From NCBI GenBank assembly GCA_022818135.1, contig JAFMSR010000010.1:15937222-16001221 (forward strand): a DNA stretch of 64,000 bases. The letters are read 5' to 3'. The DNA comes from Saxidomus purpurata (lineage: Eukaryota; Mollusca; Bivalvia; Venerida; Veneridae). A program made the position numbers and the translations under genes. The notes beneath the pieces were generated by a model. It saw only the letters and a program-made list of their open reading frames with translations, was not told the DNA's origin and ran no database searches. Shown one piece after another: positions 59,171 through 64,000 of the stretch (position 1 is its first letter; every line of letters starts with the position of its first letter).

Positions 59171-59869
59171 ACAAAGTCAATGTTTATGATTTTTAATGGT
59201 TAGTTTCCACAATTTTTGTCCCAATTGTTAATTTGCAACACATTCCGTAGGAGTTCATTCTTCCAACAGTGCTTTACTGCTGGACTTGTTTGTATTATAT
59301 ACATTTACCGTTTCCGGAAACTAGTGTGTTCACTGTGTTGTGAAAGATAACGGTTTACTTATAATTGTTAAATATTTGATTAAAGGGACATACATGTATA
59401 GTTATTAAAAAGCTGATTTTATCGACGGTGAGTGGAACTGTATAGCTCGAATTTTTAAGGTTCAGTAATGATACTTGCAAATATTTTATTATTTATGCTT
59501 TTGAAGCTATAATTTAATTTGACACCAGTTTAAGTTAGTGCCTCTTCAAGTGTGCATAGCATTTGGAATAGTTCATGCTACTTTGTGATAATATGATTTT
59601 ATGTATGTTTGTGGGTTGAATTGTATTTGATAATATTTGAGTAACCAAAGATCCCGGACCAGTCGGACGCTTTGTAACTAACATATCTTGGTTCGCTACA
59701 CTTAATTTCGATCATAAATATTGATTTAAAGTAGGAATATCTCGAAATAGTACCAAATTGTCTGTGGACGATGGTAAAAATGACACAGTCAGTTGTGCCC
59801 TGTTGTGAGTTAATTTGCATGTAGCCCTACTACTTACACAAAGATCAGTAAAGTTTTATATTGTGAAAC
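59171..59869. other. Intergenic; family C fragment
   Basis: Positions 59380-59545 resemble the distal half of family C. Otherwise nothing. Confidence 0.4.
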
Positions 59870-60130
59870 AAGAGCTGTCCCTCATAAGTGACGAATGCCC
59901 CCGAAAGAGGTGCCTCACAGTCTGCGTTCTCTCCATGTGCTCAACAATTGTGCCATGTAATTCTAAAATCCTTTCATGCATGTCAGAGTTACCATGCATA
60001 CAGGATTGATCTTGTACGCGACACTTTGTCTTGATGTGCTGAACATTTGTGCCAAGTTATTTTAAATTCAATCAATGGATGACCGAGTTGCAGCCTGGAC
60101 ACGAACAAATGTAAGGGCTTCGGGGGCATA
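59870..60130 (+). repeat. Family E repeat, short copy
   Basis: From 'acaagagctgtccctcataa' to 'aagggcttcgggggcatac', with one and a half modules. Confidence 0.8.
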
Positions 60131-60144
60131 CAAAACAGTATAAC

Positions 60145-60682
60145 GATATAAGTTATATAACTAGAACTATCACTGAAGGTGATGAATACCCCGAACACCC
60201 CACTGACACACTGTATGAAATTTATGTAATATTTGATGCTTTGATTATTGGACCTGCACAACTCAAGGCTTCTGTGAAGTATTATTATATTCTGACCAGG
60301 GGTTTTGGAGATTTAGCGTTCACAAGATTTTACTATCCCGAGCCCCTGTTACCTTGGCCTTCAACCTAGAGACCCGAACCATGGACCATGCACAACTAGG
60401 CATTGTTCTTATCACTTGTGTGAAGTATCATTAAATTCTGTCTAGGGATTTTGGAGATTAGCGTCCATAGGATTTTACTATCATAAGCCCCTGTGACCTT
60501 GACCTTTGACCCAGAAACCCTAACTAGACATTGTTCTTATCACTTCTGTGAAGTACAATTAAATTCTGACCAGGGGTTTTGGAGATTTAGTGTCCACAAG
60601 ATTCCGCCTACAGACAGACTGACAGACAAGCTGAATCCAGTATACCTCCCCCCTTACAATTTGTGTTCGGGGGGTATAATAA
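60145..60682 (+). repeat. Family G repeat
   Basis: From 'aactagaactatcactgaag' to 'gtgttcggggggtataataa'. The inside repeats 'tctgaccaggggttttggag' with a period of about 130-170 bases. Opposite orientation to 11021-11685. Confidence 0.8.
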
Positions 60683-61734
60683 TCCTACGATGAATTGGAC
60701 ACAAGTTGTTTCATATTGCCTGTTAAGTTGGAGACATTTTCAATTACCCATGGTAAAGCCATACATGTTATAAACACTCCTCTACAAACTAATATTCAGA
60801 AATACTTCAGTCTTGCGAAGAAGTTCTGACAATTGATAGGAAGGTATTTTCCACTTGAAGCTTTTACATCAATACATAACTCATCCCAAAAGTGCCGCTC
60901 GCGGAGAGACAATTTGAATTCTTCGCTTATCTGTGCTTACCTTGCTTAAATTTCGTTGATTTTAAAATCTCTACTCTGCAAGATGATTTTTGGCAAGCAT
61001 CAGCAGAACTAAAATTGTCGGCTGCTTTTTTATTCAACGGTGAGTCAGTCTTGTGAAATGCGATTGAACTTAATGATGAGGGAAAAAAACTTTTACTGAA
61101 AGCTTTAGATAAGAATATCCGAGGGGTGCTTCCCTAACAGACTGGCTATAAAAGTTTCGGCAAAAAGAAATGTGTTGATTTATTTCTAGACTGATTCCGT
61201 AGATAGCTAAGTTATTTCTTTTCGATTTCAGTAACACTCGATGGATTATCACGCTTCTGTTTTTATCTGACGTTAGAAATTTGAAGCGAGATAATTTAGT
61301 AAGTAATATGATTTCGTTAATTTACTTTGGCTTAGGTCCGTGGATCAATTAAGATCGGAAAACACTTGCCCGCATACCTGTTGGCCGATAACTTACAAGG
61401 TGTTTGACATCAAAGTCTTATTAACGTTTGAACTTAAGAATTTATTATCTTTTATTTCGATCTTATTACTGGATTCTTGATCCCCAAAGGCATGACAAAA
61501 GTTGGTAAGTCTTATGAAGTTTTTCCGATGATATTTTTGCATTTATTTATATTTTTCTGCTGGGTTTGAATTTCAAAATAACCGTAATGATAAAAACAGG
61601 ACTCGTAAACGCCTAACTTTATGTGAAAATTATACTGTATAATATGCTTCTTGTACATTATGGTACGACCTGAGAGCGCATTCTATAGAAAATCCTATGC
61701 GCACACCGAGTTATCTAAATGATACGTTCAATGT
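60683..61734. other. Intergenic without recognised features
   Basis: No gene or repeat was identified. Confidence 0.4.
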
Positions 61735-61985
61735 TAATAAAGCGGAACTCCCTACATTCTAGCATATTATATTATCAAAACATAAATATTATGTGTTCAA
61801 TGAGTGTAATTTATTTAGAATGATATACATGCTAGATAAATGCCAAGTTATAAATCGCTATCCATCAGTAGTTGTACAAACAACTGTGTATAGATCATCG
61901 AATGTTTTACGACACTACAAAAGGTTTTAAAACGCTGATTTTACCGAGACTGCCTAGAATGCATAGCTTAAACTTGAAGGTTAAA
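61735..61985 (+). mobile_element. Family C MITE, diverged copy
   Basis: It begins 'ttaataaagcggaactccct' and retains the internal blocks. The end is lost. Confidence 0.6.
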
Positions 61986-62850
61986 TAAAAAAAGTAATAT
62001 TTTGAGAGGTCGACGTAGGTTTCGTAATAAACACATTTATGTCTTTCAGAAGGCTCCCGGGCAGTACACTGCTTATTTCCGAAACGCTAGCCAATAAAAT
62101 GACGCTAGATCCCCCCGGACAACACCTCGTTAAATACAAAAGTATCTTCGTAGTCCAAAACCTTGACATTTCTGTTTTTTTTGTTTTTGCAACATATATA
62201 TTTAAAATACAATTTGTGTTCAGGGGGCCCCGGGGGAGAAACTGCTTATTTCGGTACCGAAACGCTAGCCAATAATCTGCAGTTCGGTCACATTTAAGAA
62301 GTGGTTAGCAACGCGTCCATACCAACGGAAGTTCAAATAAAAGCATACGACTACGTCAAAATGGAGTTTTCAAATTTTGTCTTTGAGCTATTAAATTGAC
62401 ACCAGTTTTCGGGAATGACTCTTTTTTTTAATTGGTTCTTTTTTTCTAACATGCGCAAAAATAAGCAAACCTCGCCCGAGTAACTTCCCCCAACTGACTT
62501 GCCTGCCCAGTTCACCCCGTTATTTACCCTCGATTTTCCTGCAATTTTAATTTTCTAAAGTTTTCTTACCGAGTAAGCTCGCTGAATCTATGCCTTAAAA
62601 GTGTAGCAAATAATAATGTACATGTATCAAGAAACTCAGGAGATTTAGATAGAATCTTAAACTAGATATACCAATGTCTGTTTTATGTTGTAGCTATATA
62701 TTATCGATTGCACGTGCAAAACACATGTCTAGTAGGCCTACTTTTTGCAGATTCTTACAAACGATCAGGAAGTTAAAATCATTATGAGATTGATGGAAAC
62801 CACTTTAGATAGGTGCTTCAAATACTGCGTGTATGTTAAAGTGATATGAT
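61986..62850. other. Intergenic with a 45-base imperfect direct repeat
   Basis: Positions 62050-62097 and 62222-62276 share 'actgcttatttc' and 'cgaaacgctagccaataa' in GC-rich surroundings. No gene. Confidence 0.5.
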
Positions 62851-62852
62851 TT

Positions 62853-63188
62853 AAAGGGGCGCTCCCTACAGTTAGCAGATTGTATCTCCAAACATAAATG
62901 ATGCTATCTATGCACGTAAAACGATAAATAAATACAATTTTAAAGAACATGATTTTATATCGAAATATGCCCTATTTTAGCACAGAAAATCAACAAAGTG
63001 ACCTATAAATCTCTATCCATCCATTAATTGTACAACAACAACTTCACATAAATTATTGTATGCTTTAAGGTACTGCAAAATATTTTGAAATGCTGCTTTT
63101 ACCGAGGAAAGCTCTAATGTATATATATCTTCGACTTTTGGGTTAGTAATAATACTTGCAAACACTCTAGAGTGCCTCTTTAAACAGA
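62853..63188 (+). mobile_element. Family C MITE, diverged copy
   Basis: From TTAAAGGGGCGCTCCCTAC to 'gagtgcctctttaa'. TTAA at both ends. Confidence 0.72.
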
Positions 63189-63449
63189 CGAATACATGAT
63201 TTGGTTTTAATCTAGACTTTGTCATAACCAAATCGTGAGTATCTCCTATCTAAATGTATTTGATAAACTCGGTACCCTGTTTGCTGCTGTAGAAAGTCTT
63301 CATATAATTGATGTAGCGTTATTATTTAATTTTCTGGTCTGTAGATTGAAGTTCATCAAACACTAAGAAAAATAACAGACGTATATATGCCAGCAACCAG
63401 ACTCACACAGAATACGTTGTCGCTATAACATTGCATTTTATGAAAAGAC

Positions 63450-63536
63450 AAAATAAAACTAGAACTATCACAGAAGGGGATGAATCCAGCCTAGTCACCA
63501 GAAACATGGACACTGCACAACTAAGCATGGTACTTA
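63450..63536 (+). repeat. Family G fragment
   Basis: It starts 'aactagaactatcacagaag' and breaks off at the family A copy. Confidence 0.6.
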
Positions 63537-63537
63537 T

Positions 63538-64000
63538 TAGCTCACCTGGCTTCAAATGATATCTCCTCTGAAACCACTTAACAACTGTTGATGAAACTAT
63601 GCGGGGATGTTCCTGGCATGAAGCTCTACCAAAGCTGTTCAAAGATTTCCATTCCATGCAGAACTCTGGTTGCTATGGCAACAAATAGGAAAAACTTTAA
63701 AAATCTTCTTCTCTGAAACCACGAGGCATAGAGCTTAGATATTTGGCATGAAGCCTTGTCTAGTGTATCTCAACCAAGATTGTTCAAGTTATGACCCCCG
63801 GGTCAAAATTGACCCCGCGCGGGTGGTCATTTAGTTTTACATAGGCTTATGTAGGAAAAACTTTAAAAAATCTTCTCTGAAACCACAAGGCCTAGTGCTT
63901 AGATATTTGGAATGTAGCATTGTCTAGTGGACCTCTACCAAGATTGTTTGAATTATGACCCCGAGTCAAAATTGACCCCGCGCGGGTGGTCACTTAGTTT
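63538..64000 (+). repeat. Family A repeat running off the window end
   Basis: Head 'tagctcacctggcttcaaat', then modules with a period of about 166 bases. Confidence 0.8.

Noticed and set aside
58806..59196. Poly-proline / poly-glycine protein
   Set aside because: It is the translation of a 40-base G run in a retroelement tail fragment.

Overview
The window looks like nuclear DNA of a bivalve mollusc, most likely a heterodont clam. That is an inference. It rests on the intron-rich, AT-rich sequence, on dispersed repeats of the type that end in 'ggccatcatggccctcttg' / 'agctcacctg', on the animal-type genes, and on a Penelope-like element of the selenoprotein-coding kind described from clams. 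No bacterial, organellar or viral genome features were seen.

Two host genes are supported. (1) Positions 760-12054, plus strand: the last five coding exons of TRDMT1 (DNMT2, the tRNA-Asp C38 methyltransferase), 329 codons in register, including a 58-base exon. Its introns hold four unrelated minisatellites and many dispersed repeats. (2) Positions 29011-30075, minus strand: a two-exon Rho/Ras-like small GTPase of 196 residues with all G boxes but no CAAX tail, and with a TATA box 66 bases upstream. A third, two-exon reading frame at 17343-18137 resembles the N-terminal half of Crypton-derived (DUF3504-type) proteins. It ends at a 280-base tandem duplication carrying a tRNA-derived SINE.

The rest is mostly mobile DNA. 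Decayed protein-coding transposons: hAT (21554-22295), mariner (23915-24480), pogo/Tigger-like (24475-26915, split), BEL/Pao (37610-41290, split). Non-autonomous elements: three TTAA-flanked MITE families, a two-palindrome foldback family (three copies), a 202-base element with a perfect 9-base target duplication (13056-13257), an 824-base long-TIR element at TA (15130-15953), and a pair of near-identical 460-base repeats (37802-38262 and 39939-40399). Families A to I of longer dispersed repeats, several with internal 145-170-base tandem periods, fill most of the remainder.

The most notable locus is 53138-57400: a nearly intact Penelope-like retroelement with an N-terminal GIY-YIG nuclease, a CxC linker and a C-terminal reverse transcriptase (Naiad organisation). 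Its frame is interrupted by only two TGA codons, both where relatives have cysteine, and by one frame change in a T run. Twelve bases after the stop codon lies a hairpin with the full architecture of a SECIS element (56556-56619): a lower helix, an internal loop, a UGA/UGA quartet, a 9-bp helix, an unpaired AAA 12 bases from the quartet, and a mini-stem. Together these indicate a selenoprotein-coding retrotransposon. Its tail is duplicated head-to-head next to TG/CA microsatellites, and further tail fragments occur elsewhere in the window.
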